From Flavobacteriales bacterium (GTDB lineage Bacteria; Bacteroidota; Bacteroidia; Flavobacteriales_F; PHOS-HE28): a stretch of 64,000 bases of DNA. The notes under the pieces are model-generated. The model was given only the letters and a program-made list of their open reading frames with translations. It searched no databases and was not told where the DNA came from. The stretch covers positions 744,001 to 808,000 of the forward strand of contig JADJVC010000002.1 of the NCBI GenBank assembly GCA_016710685.1, given 5' to 3'. Of this stretch, positions 17,820-27,152 are shown piece after piece (the stretch's first letter is position 1; every line of letters begins with the position of its first letter). Position numbers and translations under genes: made by a program.

Positions 17820-18464
17820 TCAAAACTCAGTTCCCATCACCCGTACCAAAGTAATCCGGTCCAACTGGTGCCCACCGGCAAATTGAATAGTGCGCTGTTT
17901 TAGCGCGCTTTCGCGCATTGTTTGCTGGTTCCGCAGCAGCACGTCCTCTTTCGTGACGGCATCCGAAGTTCCGTGTACCAGCGTGAGTTCCGTTTTTCCG
18001 AACGCACGCTTGAGTTCATCTGGTTTGAGTTCCGGCGGCATGGTACCGGACCACAGCACGGCTTTCGCAAACGTGGTTTTCCCTCGCACGGCCCAACGAC
18101 AAGCAGTGGCCACGCCCTGTGAAAAGCCGAGGACGTTCACCGGAACGGGTTTTCCGCATTCGGCCAGCAATCGTTGCACCAAATGGTCAAGGTATTCCAC
18201 TTGATCGGCCATTTCATGTTCGCGGTCTTCGCGCGTCATCCACGTGGCGCCTACGCGGGTGTGGGCTTCATCGGTGTAGAACCGTGAAAGTGCTTCGGGC
18301 GCGGCGATGAAACGGCCTGTTTCCAAGCCTACGAACGGGCGGATGAAGAAGCGCGCCAACTGCCCATAGCCATGGAGCACGACCCAGATCTCCGCAGCGC
18401 TACGGGCATTGCCCATGGTGTGGAAACGCGCTGTGCGCGGTACGCGGATGAATCGCTCCTCCAC
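17820..18464 (-). CDS. Alpha/beta hydrolase, phospholipase/carboxylesterase type
   Basis: Cytosolic serine hydrolase of about 214 residues. Triad candidates: Ser in the elbow VLGFSQGVATACRW, Asp in LVHGTSDAVT and His in IQFAGGHQLD. The N-terminal oxyanion strand is EIWVVLHGYGQLA. The frame is open to 18680 only because it runs antisense-free through the upstream E1 gene; the GTG at 18464, 4 bases after the E1 stop, is a plausible coupled start (ATG at 18416 is an alternative). It likely shares a transcript with the E1 gene. Substrate unknown. Confidence 0.8.
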   Translation of the reverse strand: MEERFIRVPRTARFHTMGNARSAAEIWVVLHGYGQLARFFIRPFVGLETGRFIAAPEALSRFYTDEAHTRVGATWMTREDREHEMADQVEYLDHLVQRLLAECGKPVPVNVLGFSQGVATACRWAVRGKTTFAKAVLWSGTMPPELKPDELKRAFGKTELTLVHGTSDAVTKEDVLLRNQQTMRESALKQRTIQFAGGHQLDRITLVRVMGTEF

Positions 18465-18468
18465 CGGA

Positions 18469-20567
18469 TCAGTAAGCCAAAAGTTCACCGAGCACGGCAC
18501 CGACTTTTTCCGCGCTGGGCACCATGGCAGCTTCCAATGTGGAGTTGAGCGGAATGGCGGGCATGTCTTGCGCGCCGATGGTCCGCACAGGTGCGCCGAG
18601 ATGTTCAAAACATTCCGAAGCAATGCGGCCGGCCAGTGCTTGTGCGAAGGAATTGGTAACGGCTTCTTCAGTAACCACAAGGCAACGGCCGTGCGCTTTT
18701 ACAGCGGCCATAACGGTTTCTTCGTCCAAGGGTACCGGCGTGCGCAAGTCGATTATGGTGACACGACCGGGGAATTCCTTCGCCGCGGTCTTAGCCCAGT
18801 ACACGCCCATTCCGTAGGTGACGATCACTGCGGCTTGTCCATTTTCCAAGTGGTCCCCTTCAGCTTGCTGCACAATGCGCGCTTTTCCGAAAGGGATGAC
18901 ATAGTCTGCAGATGGCTCAATGCTTTTAGCCTCTTCGGTCCCCGGAAGTTTGCTCCAGTACAGGCCTTTGTGCTCCAGCATCACCACGGGATTCGGGTCG
19001 AGATAGGCGGCTTTCATCAAACCCTTGAGGTCCGCGCCGGTGCTGGGGTAAGCCACCTTGATGCCTTTAATGTTGCAGAGAATGCTCTCCACGCTGCTGC
19101 TGTGATAAGGCCCACCACTTCCGTAGGCTCCGATGGGCACGCGCATGATGCTGCTCACCGGCCATTTGCCATTGGAGAGGTAGCAGCTACGGGCAACTTC
19201 GGTGAAAAGTTGGTTCAGCCCCGGCCAGATGTAGTCTGCGAATTGTACCTCCACGATCGGCTTCAATCCTGCGGCACTCATGCCCACGGTGCTTCCGATG
19301 ATGAAGGCTTCCTGGATCGGCGTATTGAAAACGCGATGGTCGCCGAAGTCGCGGCCCAGTGTAGCCGCCTCGCGGAACACCCCGCCCAAGCGTGCGCCCA
19401 CGTCCTGTCCATACAGCAGGCATCGCGGGTCTTGTTGCATCAGTTCGCGGATAGCGAACAGCGCACAGTCCACCATCAACGTGGGCTCGTTTCCTTTCGG
19501 CGCGCGCTCGCCGGTTTCTTCGGTCACAGGCGTAGGCGCGAACATGTGCGTGAAGAGGTCCTCGGGCCGTGGGTCTTCAGCGGCTTTGGCCAGTTCATAG
19601 TCCGCTTTACGGTGGCGATGGCCCTTTTCTCCAATTCCTTCAGGCCTTGAAGTTGAATGCCGAAGTCGAGCAATTGCTGGAAGAAGCGTGGTTGTGGGTC
19701 GCGCTTGCGGTGCTCGGCAAGGTCTTTTTCGTCCCGGTAGAATTCCATCCGTACCCCGCTGGTGTGGTGGTTCAGCAAGGGAACTTTGGCGTGAACGAGG
19801 AACGGTCTGCGTTCGCTCCGCACGGTGGCGATCACACTGTGCAAGGCAGCGTAACATGCGGCGAAGTCGGTGCCATCGAGCTCGATCACTTCCAGGCCGG
19901 GAAAGCCTTGCGCAAATTGGGCTGCGTCGCCAGCGCGGATCTCCTTCGCAGTGGCGCTGATGTCCCATTCATTGTCCTGCACCAGGTAAATGATGGGCAG
20001 TTGTTTCAGCGCGGCCATGTGGAGCGCTTCGGCGACCTCTCCCTCGGTCATGGCGGCGTCGCCGATGGAGCAGACCACAATGGGTGCTTCGCCCCGTATA
20101 TCGTGTGCGATGCCGGCTTTCTCTTTGTACTGGATGCCGAGCGCCACGCCGGTCGTAGGTATGGCCTGCATGCCTGTCGCGCTGCTCTGGTGCGGGATTT
20201 TCGGCATGTCATCGCGACGCAGGCTGGGGTGGCAATAGTAGGAGCGGCCCCCGCTGAAGGGGTCGTCGCGTTTCGCCATCAATTGCAGCATCAGTTCGTA
20301 GGGCCGCAAGCCGATGCCAAGTAAAATGCTGTCATCCCGATAATAGGGTGCCACGAAATCCTGCGGCTTCAATTGCAGGCCGAGTGCGAGCTGTATGGCC
20401 TCATGGCCGCGCGATGTGGCGTGGACGTACTTGCTGGTGAACTTTGCGTTCTCCTCGTAGATGTCCGTCATGGCCTTGGCGGTGCACATGAGTTCCCAAG
20501 CTTTCAGGAGGGTTTCATGCGTAAGGACGGCTTCTTCCTGTGGCGTGCGGATGATGGTAGCGGGCAT
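18469..20567 (-). CDS. Fused alpha-keto-acid dehydrogenase E1, second paralogue, frameshifted
   Basis: Thiamine-diphosphate enzyme with alpha and beta halves, of the kind often mislabelled 'tungsten formylmethanofuran dehydrogenase' in Bacteroidota. The alpha half starts MPATIIRTPQEEAVLTHETL and has VHATSRGHEAIQLALG, the TPP motif GDAAMTEGEVAEALHMAALK and VQDNEWDIS. The beta half has LLYGQDVGARLGGVFREA, EVQFADYIWPGLNQLF, MRVPIGAYGSGGPYHSSS and ends EKVGAVLGELLAY. The halves lie in different frames: at the AAA run 19606-19608 one extra A would join ...AIATVK to ADYELAK. I think this is a sequencing slip, but real inactivation is possible. A TACTTTG box lies at 20585-20591, upstream of the ATG. 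Confidence 0.82.
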
Positions 20568-20614
20568 GGTTTGGATCAAGGCTGCAAAGTAGGGAAGCTG
20601 GGTGGAAGGAGTTG

Positions 20615-20705
20615 TCGGTTGTCGGTCGGCAGCGGCAGTAGCAGTAGGCAGTGGCAGTGGCATTAGGCTGTGGCAGTAGGCAGTTGGCAGCGGCAGCCGT
20701 CTAAT
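20615..20705. repeat. Intergenic 'GGCAGTAGGCAGT' word tract
   Basis: Degenerate tandem words (GGCAGCGGCAGTAGCAGTAG, GGCAGTGGCAGTGGC, GGCAGTAGGCAGTTGGC) fill the gap between the second E1 gene and the holin-like gene. No ORF here is convincing. Confidence 0.5.
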
Positions 20706-20736
20706 CGCCAGTCACCATCAACCGACCACCAAGTCC

Positions 20737-21081
20737 TTACTTCTTTCCGCCATCCAGTGAAAAGAGTACGCTTTGCACGGCCCACATCACCACGCTGAAT
20801 GCGAGTGCCCACCAAAACCCGTCCACAGTGAAACCTGGCACTATGCGGGCTGCCAAGAGCACCATGGCCGCATTGATCACAAGCACGAACAGTCCCAAGG
20901 TGAGCAGTGTTACCGGCAAGGTGAGCAGCAGCAAAATGGGGCGCAGCACGCCGTTCAGCAGGCCGAGCACCACCGCCACGAGCAGTCCAGTTTTTAGATC
21001 GATCGCGGAAACGCCACTGAGCAACAGGTCGGCAACGAGCACCGCTATGGTTGAAAGAATGATGCGGATAAGGATCTTCAT
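20737..21081 (-). CDS. Phage-holin-family (four-helix) membrane protein
   Basis: A 114-residue protein with four membrane helices: ILIRIILSTIAVLVADLLLS, TGLLVAVVLGLLNGVLRP, ILLLLTLPVTLLTLGLFVLV and GFWWALAFSVVMWAVQSVLF. It matches the widespread chromosomal family related to mycobacterial phage holins (PF04020-like); despite the name there are no phage genes nearby. The function is unknown, perhaps envelope stress or small-molecule leakage. Confidence 0.85.
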   Translation of the reverse strand: MKILIRIILSTIAVLVADLLLSGVSAIDLKTGLLVAVVLGLLNGVLRPILLLLTLPVTLLTLGLFVLVINAAMVLLAARIVPGFTVDGFWWALAFSVVMWAVQSVLFSLDGGKK

Positions 21082-21132
21082 GCCTTGCTTTGGATAGCGC
21101 GAAAATAGCGCATCCGGCCGAGCATCCTGATC

Positions 21133-22137
21133 CTAGAACTTCGGGCAAGGCACAGCCCGGTAGCGACGATTCTTCGCTTTGGCCCACTCGTAGACCAAGG
21201 AGATCTCGTGGCTACCACCGCTTTTCAAGGTGAGCTTGGAAACGGTGACATCGTAGCTGTACACGAACCGGATCTCGTTTTCGGTGCGGTAGCCAAGCAT
21301 CAGGATCACCGCATCGTCATTGGGGTATCCGGGCTTGTAGGCTTTCAGGCCGGGTATGCCGCGGTACCAGAGTCCGAAGGTCACGGGGTTGTGTTCCACG
21401 TACGCACCAATGTCAAGCTGGTCCCATTTTTCTTGGGCTTTGTAGTGCGCGGCGATGGTCATTTTGGTTTCGCTGTGTTTGAAGGAACGCTTGTCCAACG
21501 CGAAACGGTAACCGGCATGTGCGCTCAGGCGGACCGCGAGTGGTGCGTTTCCTTCCACGTAAAAGCTTTGTTCGGGCTCGTTCAGGTGGTTCAGCGAAAA
21601 GCCGCCCCAGTACTGCTCCGTGAAATAGAGCAAGCCGCCGGAGAAATCCCAGTAGGAAATATCGGAAAGGTGCTGTGGCTCCACGGAAGTGGGCGCATTG
21701 TCACGGATCACTTGGTCCGCAAATACAAGTCCGGATGGATCGAAGCTGCGCATGGAATACCCCGCGCGCACGCCAATTCGTATGGCCTTTCTGCGATTGA
21801 TGCGCGCCTCGTACGAATAGCTGAGCGCGGCTTGCGTGAAAGCAAGGTTGAACGAACCGGCCTGGTCGCGCATCAGCATGGCGCCAAAGCCACTGTGGAA
21901 GCGGTCTTCACGGTGATCATAGCTAAGCGCGTAAGTGCGGAAACCGGGTCCCACGCCGGGCCATTGCAGGCGGTAGTTCATGCCCAAACGGTCCTGTTGC
22001 GTGTTGCCGGTCAGTGCAGGATTGAGGTACATGGGCGCCGCGTAGAACTGCGACAATTGCGGGTCCTGGGCCCATGTGTTGAGGCATGGGAGCAAGGCGG
22101 CGAAAACCAAGGAGCGGAATTTGTTCCCCATGATCAA
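21133..22137 (-). CDS. PorP/SprF family type IX secretion outer-membrane protein
   Basis: Outer-membrane barrel of 334 residues that helps export or anchor large T9SS adhesins. The signal peptide is followed by the family hallmark AQDPQLSQFYAAPMYLNPAL-TG and later GLWYRGIPGLKAYKPGYPNDDAVILMLGY. The last strand is SLVYEWAKAKNRRYRAVPCP. Its ATG at 22137 overlaps the stop of the giant adhesin by four bases (ATGA), so the two are translationally coupled, the classic SprB-SprF arrangement. Confidence 0.93.
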   Translation of the reverse strand: MIMGNKFRSLVFAALLPCLNTWAQDPQLSQFYAAPMYLNPALTGNTQQDRLGMNYRLQWPGVGPGFRTYALSYDHREDRFHSGFGAMLMRDQAGSFNLAFTQAALSYSYEARINRRKAIRIGVRAGYSMRSFDPSGLVFADQVIRDNAPTSVEPQHLSDISYWDFSGGLLYFTEQYWGGFSLNHLNEPEQSFYVEGNAPLAVRLSAHAGYRFALDKRSFKHSETKMTIAAHYKAQEKWDQLDIGAYVEHNPVTFGLWYRGIPGLKAYKPGYPNDDAVILMLGYRTENEIRFVYSYDVTVSKLTLKSGGSHEISLVYEWAKAKNRRYRAVPCPKF

Positions 22138-25100
22138 CGGAACAAGGTGAGGTCTCCAAGGCGAGTGATCTCCTTATCATCCAAGAAGCGGACCCAGACT
22201 TGATAGGCGTATACGTCCTGCTGGCATGGCTTACCGCGGTACCAACCGTCCCAGCCGAGTTTGATGTCGTCGCTTTCGAACACCAGTTCGCCCCAGCGGT
22301 TGAACACGCGCATGCGGAAGTCCTTCACATAGCGGATGAAGGGGTAGAACACGTCGTTGCTAAGGTCGTTGGGGTCATAGCTGCCGCCATTGCCGCCGTT
22401 CGGATTGGGGCTGAACGCGTTGGGGATGGTGATGTCGTAGATGGGGGCCACCTGCATGGGGTAGGAAACCCCGGAAGAGCAGCCGTGCGTATCTGAAACT
22501 TGCAGGGTGGCTAGGAAGGCACCTGTTGAGGTGTATGTGTGCAGCGGGTTTTGCAGGTTGCTGGTTGCATTGTCCCCGAAGTCCCAATTCCAAATGGTCG
22601 GAGTACCGGCGCTGAGGTCGGTGAACTGCACGTCCGGATGGTCCGCATCAGTCTGGGGCGGTGTTGCGCTGAAAGCGGCAGTGGGCGGAGCGTAGGCATA
22701 CACCCAACCGGTGTCTGATGACGTGGCCGAGCAGCCGAGCGGCGTGGTTACTGTAACAGTAACGGGGTAGAAGCCGGCAGTGTAGACATGCACGGGCGTC
22801 ATGGCATTGCTGGTGGTGCCGTCACCTAAATTCCAGAGCCACGTAACGGGCACGGTCGCAAGCCCGGCAGGGAAATGTGCGGGTAGTGGCGCGCAGCCTT
22901 GGGCGATGGTATCGGGAAGCACCAGCGTAGGTGGAATTTCCACGGTGATGTGTACTTGGCCGAGCAAAGTGTTCGCGCAAGCGTCAGTCGCCGTTACAGC
23001 AAGCAAAGAATCGTTGTTGGCCGTTACGTTGAACGGTCCGCTTCCGGAAGCTGAAAGTTGAGGCCAGTTATAAGTGATCGTACCCGGATAACCCGAGACC
23101 AGCGCACCAACAGTGGCCGTTCCGCCGGGACAGAACGCAGTGTCCCCGTACGTAATGAGCGTTGCCTGTTGAAGGTCCAGGACGTAAACAGGGAGTGCCA
23201 AGGTTGGGCTTGAGCAACCGGCCTGGTCGGTAACCGAGACCTGAACGATCTGTGAGGCTGTGAACGTGTGATCGATGGTATTGCCCGTGCCGATGCCGGC
23301 CCAAACCACGCTGAGCGTTCCGGTACCGCCAAACGTCTGGGCCGTAAGCTGCACGGGACTGTTAATGCAAACGGTGTCCGGCGCTTGTGCGGAAAGCGTG
23401 ATGGGTGCAGGGGCTACGAGCGTGGTGGAAGCCTGAGCGTAGCAGCCGTTGTTGTCCGATACGGTAGCAGTGAAGGTCCCCGCTTGAAGGCCTGTGGCCG
23501 TTGGCGTAGCCTGGTTGTTGGCATTGGTTCCCCAGAGGAAGGCATATCCGGGCGTACCGCCGGAAACGGAGACCGTTGCGGTGCCGTTGGCCCCGCCATT
23601 GCAAAGGGGCGCAGCACCGGAGGCGGAGAGGGTCAACGCGGACGGTTCCGTGATCACAACTGTTTCCGTCGTGTCACATCCGAAGACATCCGTTACATGC
23701 ACGGAGTAGTTTCCGGCGGCGAGGTTTGTGGCCGTCGCGGTGGTTTGTGCGGAGGCGTTCCAGAGGTAGGTGAACGTTGGGTTCACCGGGGTGAATGCGG
23801 CGGTTCCCGTGGAAGCACCGTGGCATAGCACGTTCTGCGGTGTGATCCCGCTACCGAAGAAGCTTGTCGGCAGCACAACGTGCACCGTGTCGCTTGCGTC
23901 GGGGCAGCTCGGGTTGCCGCTGGTGGTAAGGACCAGGTCAACAGCGTTCGCGTTGACCTCCGCCGCAGTTGGCATATACGTAGGTGTAAGCCCCGCATTG
24001 CTGAATGTGCCGGCCCCACCGCTCCAAACGCCGCCAGTGGCGTTAGTAACGGAACCGTTCAACTGAACAGGTAAGGAGGAGAAACACTCAATGATGTCCG
24101 CGCCAGCATGTGCCACGTTCGGTTGGCCTAGCGCGTTTACTGTTGCACTGCCCGTCGCAGGCGTGCATCCGTTGGCATCGGTCACGGAGAGGCTATAGGT
24201 GCCTGCGCCCACATGGGTCACGGCGGTGGTGTCGCCATTGCTCCAAGAGTAATGGTAAGGTGAAGTGCCGCCGGTTACAGTGGCCGTAATGGAGCCGTCG
24301 TCGTTGCCTGCGCAGTTTTCATGCGTCACGGCCAGGTTTGTAATGGTGATCGCGGCCGGGGCGGAGATCACCGTGGCGAGCGTAGTGTCGCATCCGAAAG
24401 CGTCCGTGACATGCAACGAGTAATTGCCCGCCGCAAGGTTGTTAGCCGTCGCAGAGGATTGCGCGGCGGCGCTCCAGAGATAGGTGAACGTGGGGTCGTT
24501 CGGGCTGAATGTGGCGGAACCGGTAGCGGCACCATGGCACAGCGCATTTTGCGGTGTGATCCCGCTTCCGAAGAAACTTGTCGGCAGCACAACGTGCACC
24601 GTGTCGCTTGCGGAAGGGCAGCCGGTGTTGCCGCTGGTGGTAAGCACCAAGTCCACGGCATTTGCGTTGATCTCTGCCGCAGTGGGCATGTAAGTGGGCG
24701 TAAGGCCTGCATTGCTGAATGTGCCGTTACCGCCGCTCCAACTACCGCTCGTAGCGTTTGTAACGGAGCCGTTCAATTGTACCGGCAATTGGCTGAAACA
24801 TCGGATGATGTCCGCACCCGCAAGTGCCACGTTCGGTTGGCCTAGCGCATTTACGGTTGCGCTTCCCGTCGCAGGCGTACATCCGTTGGCATCGGTCACG
24901 GAAAGGCTATAGGTGCCTGCGCCCACATGGGTCACGGCGGTGGTGTCCCCATTGCTCCAGGCGTAATGGTAAGGTGCGGTGCCGCCCGTAACGGTGGCCG
25001 TAACGGAGCCGTCGCCGTTGCCTGCGCAGTTTTCTTGCGTCACGGCCAGGTTTGATATGGTGATCGCGGCCGGGGCGGAGATCACGGTGGAAAGCGTGGT

Positions 25101-26939
25101 GTCGCAGCCAAAAGCATCCGTGACGTGTATGGAGTAGTTTCCGGCGGCGAGGTTTGTGGCCGTGGCTGTGGTCTGGACTGCCGTGGGGTCGTTCCATAGA
25201 TAAGTGAACGAGGGGTCCGCAGGCGTGAACGTAGCGGATCCGGTGGAGAGGCCGGGGCATGCCAAGTTCTGAGAAGTGATCGTGGCATTATTGAAACTCG
25301 TAGGCAGGTCCACGTGTACGGTATCCGTGCCAGTGCCGCATGCATTTGCCGAGGTGGTAAGCACCAAGGACACGCTGCCAGTTGAAATTTCGGAAGCCGT
25401 GGGCGAATAGTTCACGTTCAGTCCAGAACCGCTGAAGCTCCCTGAACCTCCGGACCATGAACCACCGGACGCATTTTGCACGGTCCCCGTAAGCTGCACG
25501 GGCAAATGCCCCGGACAACCCACGATGTCGGCACCGGCATTGGCCGTAGCGGGTTGACCTCCCGGGCCGATCACCACGTCAATGGGGCCGTTCTCGCAAC
25601 CAATGGCATCGCTGATGATCACCGTGTAATTGCCCGCCGGTCCAGTGATGCTGGCCGTGGTTTCACCGGTGCTCCAGAGGTATTGGAATGGGCCCACACC
25701 CACGGTAACGCCCACCGTTGCGGTACCGTCGCCATCACCGGCGCAGGTTTCCGGAGTGGTGGCAGGCGGTGAAATATCGATCCCGGTCTTCACGCGCACG
25801 GCGTAGACGTAGGATTGTTCTGAAGGAATGGGGCACGCGCCATCATTGACATTGATAAGGAAAGGATAGAATCCGGCACTGCCTGGCGCGGCGGTCCAAC
25901 AGATATGGCATGTAAGCGGGTTGGCGCCGGAGAAGGAGATGGTGGCACCCGGCAGGTTCTGTTGCAGGTTGGTAGTGATGCGCAGGCTGTCGCCGGCGTT
26001 GGGGTCCGTTATGACGGCATCAAAACAGAAGTCACCTGATTCGCAGACTTTAATGGAGCGTGGGCTGGTCTGCTCGGCATCCCCAGTGAGGTTGGTTATT
26101 GTTCCGGAAGCCGGCGCTGGTGGCATGTTGCTGCACGGATAAGCGATGAACTGCATGTCACGCATGACCGAGCCGATCCATACACCGGCGGCATTATACT
26201 GGTCCACGCGCACCACTACCACCCAGTTGCCGATGGTATTCAATGTGAAGTTGACCTGGCCGGTACTGCTGTTGAGTGTGATGCCGGTAATGGGCTGCAA
26301 GCCACTGAACCCGGTGGTGTACACCAGTGGCACGGCATTGGAGTTCATCGCACTGATAAAGGTGTACCTGAGGGAATCCGCTTCGGGGTCGAATGTGCCG
26401 TAGCTGTAGCTCACCGGATATCCCGCACACACGTATGGGATGGCCGTGTTGGTGAACCGCGGGGAATCGTTACAGGGTCCTGCCACATTGTTGATCTTGG
26501 CCTCCACATAGACGTTTTTGCTTCCCGGATTCTGCAGATTGGCGATGGCACCGTTACGCCAGGGCTGGCTCCACGAAATGGTCCAACTGTTACAGGGCGG
26601 CAGGCTCACCGTGCCGGTGTAGACGTACTCCTGGGTGCCGGGCAGATTGCCGCCGTTGCAAGTACTGTTGGGCAGTTCAAGGTCGCAGAGCTGGGATATC
26701 TCCACACCTCCCGGGGTTGTAACCGTGAGCGTTTTATTTTCGCACGGACTGGTGATGTCGAGGTTGTATGATGCGTTCAGGTTGATGCCCGCACAATCCC
26801 GGTATACCACCAGGGTGATCTCGTACTGGTTGCCGCCGAGGCAGTGGTAGTAGATCTCCCCACCACTGATGTGCGTGGCCTTCGCCACAGGGGCGAAGAG
26901 CAGGCAAAGTGTTAAGGAAGCGAGTAGTTTTCGGAGCAT
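22134..26939 (-). CDS. Giant T9SS-exported adhesin with SprB/PKD repeats and gliding-type C-terminal domain
   Basis: Cell-surface protein of 1601 residues. Layout: signal peptide (1-21); an N-terminal domain beginning ATHISGGEIYYHCLGGNQYE; SprB-type repeats (for example GGTSPYHYSWSNGDTTAV) from about 395 to 1180 within three large repeat units; Ig/PKD domains (VTWLWNLGDGTTSN, IWNWDFGDNATSNLQNP) at about 1370-1480; and a CHU_C / gliding-motility C-terminal domain (about 1510-1601) with IPNAFSPNPNGGN and FRMRVFNRWGELVFES. This C-terminal type is exported by T9SS with a PorP/SprF partner, which follows directly. Probable roles are adhesion or gliding. Repeats are also near-identical in DNA. Confidence 0.92.
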   Translation of the reverse strand: MLRKLLASLTLCLLFAPVAKATHISGGEIYYHCLGGNQYEITLVVYRDCAGINLNASYNLDITSPCENKTLTVTTPGGVEISQLCDLELPNSTCNGGNLPGTQEYVYTGTVSLPPCNSWTISWSQPWRNGAIANLQNPGSKNVYVEAKINNVAGPCNDSPRFTNTAIPYVCAGYPVSYSYGTFDPEADSLRYTFISAMNSNAVPLVYTTGFSGLQPITGITLNSSTGQVNFTLNTIGNWVVVVRVDQYNAAGVWIGSVMRDMQFIAYPCSNMPPAPASGTITNLTGDAEQTSPRSIKVCESGDFCFDAVITDPNAGDSLRITTNLQQNLPGATISFSGANPLTCHICWTAAPGSAGFYPFLINVNDGACPIPSEQSYVYAVRVKTGIDISPPATTPETCAGDGDGTATVGVTVGVGPFQYLWSTGETTASITGPAGNYTVIISDAIGCENGPIDVVIGPGGQPATANAGADIVGCPGHLPVQLTGTVQNASGGSWSGGSGSFSGSGLNVNYSPTASEISTGSVSLVLTTSANACGTGTDTVHVDLPTSFNNATITSQNLACPGLSTGSATFTPADPSFTYLWNDPTAVQTTATATNLAAGNYSIHVTDAFGCDTTLSTVISAPAAITISNLAVTQENCAGNGDGSVTATVTGGTAPYHYAWSNGDTTAVTHVGAGTYSLSVTDANGCTPATGSATVNALGQPNVALAGADIIRCFSQLPVQLNGSVTNATSGSWSGGNGTFSNAGLTPTYMPTAAEINANAVDLVLTTSGNTGCPSASDTVHVVLPTSFFGSGITPQNALCHGAATGSATFSPNDPTFTYLWSAAAQSSATANNLAAGNYSLHVTDAFGCDTTLATVISAPAAITITNLAVTHENCAGNDDGSITATVTGGTSPYHYSWSNGDTTAVTHVGAGTYSLSVTDANGCTPATGSATVNALGQPNVAHAGADIIECFSSLPVQLNGSVTNATGGVWSGGAGTFSNAGLTPTYMPTAAEVNANAVDLVLTTSGNPSCPDASDTVHVVLPTSFFGSGITPQNVLCHGASTGTAAFTPVNPTFTYLWNASAQTTATATNLAAGNYSVHVTDVFGCDTTETVVITEPSALTLSASGAAPLCNGGANGTATVSVSGGTPGYAFLWGTNANNQATPTATGLQAGTFTATVSDNNGCYAQASTTLVAPAPITLSAQAPDTVCINSPVQLTAQTFGGTGTLSVVWAGIGTGNTIDHTFTASQIVQVSVTDQAGCSSPTLALPVYVLDLQQATLITYGDTAFCPGGTATVGALVSGYPGTITYNWPQLSASGSGPFNVTANNDSLLAVTATDACANTLLGQVHITVEIPPTLVLPDTIAQGCAPLPAHFPAGLATVPVTWLWNLGDGTTSNAMTPVHVYTAGFYPVTVTVTTPLGCSATSSDTGWVYAYAPPTAAFSATPPQTDADHPDVQFTDLSAGTPTIWNWDFGDNATSNLQNPLHTYTSTGAFLATLQVSDTHGCSSGVSYPMQVAPIYDITIPNAFSPNPNGGNGGSYDPNDLSNDVFYPFIRYVKDFRMRVFNRWGELVFESDDIKLGWDGWYRGKPCQQDVYAYQVWVRFLDDKEITRLGDLTLFR
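23630..25557 (-). repeat. Three ~717-bp in-frame tandem repeats inside the adhesin
   Basis: Unit boundaries near 25557, 24840 and 24122 are about 717 bp (239 residues) apart. Each unit runs from AGADI...LPVQLNGSV through LVLTTS, VHVVLPTSFFGSGITPQN, FTYLW, LAAGNYS-HVTD-FGCDTT to the SprB repeat DTTAVTHVGAGTYSLSVTD. The third unit is cut short near 23630. Units 2 and 3 are nearly identical over long stretches. Confidence 0.85.
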
Positions 26940-27054
26940 GAAGCAGCGGCCAACGGAAAGATTTTACGTTGGGCATGCCTGAAAAGTTCCAGAAGCAAGC
27001 AAGTATGAAGCAAAGCCGCACCGGTGCTCACATCCTAAAGGGAAGGGCGGAAAC

Positions 27055-27089
27055 GAAAAACCGGGCCTTCCGCAATTTGGAAGGCCCGG
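27055..27089 (-). terminator. Intrinsic terminator of the delta-60 repeat gene
   Basis: CCGGGCCTTCC / GGAAGGCCCGG is an 11-bp perfect stem with a 7-base loop. On the minus strand it is followed by TTTTT, so it ends transcription of the gene finishing at 27153. The rest of 26940-27152 shows no gene. Confidence 0.85.
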
Positions 27090-27152
27090 CCAGTTCGGGG
27101 ATTTTCGCAGCCGGGGAACGAAATCTTCCGACAGGAGATCAATAGGTAGGTC

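Noticed and set aside
20737..21081. Prophage, based on the holin-like gene
   Set aside because: The family is a common chromosomal membrane protein and no other phage gene is near.
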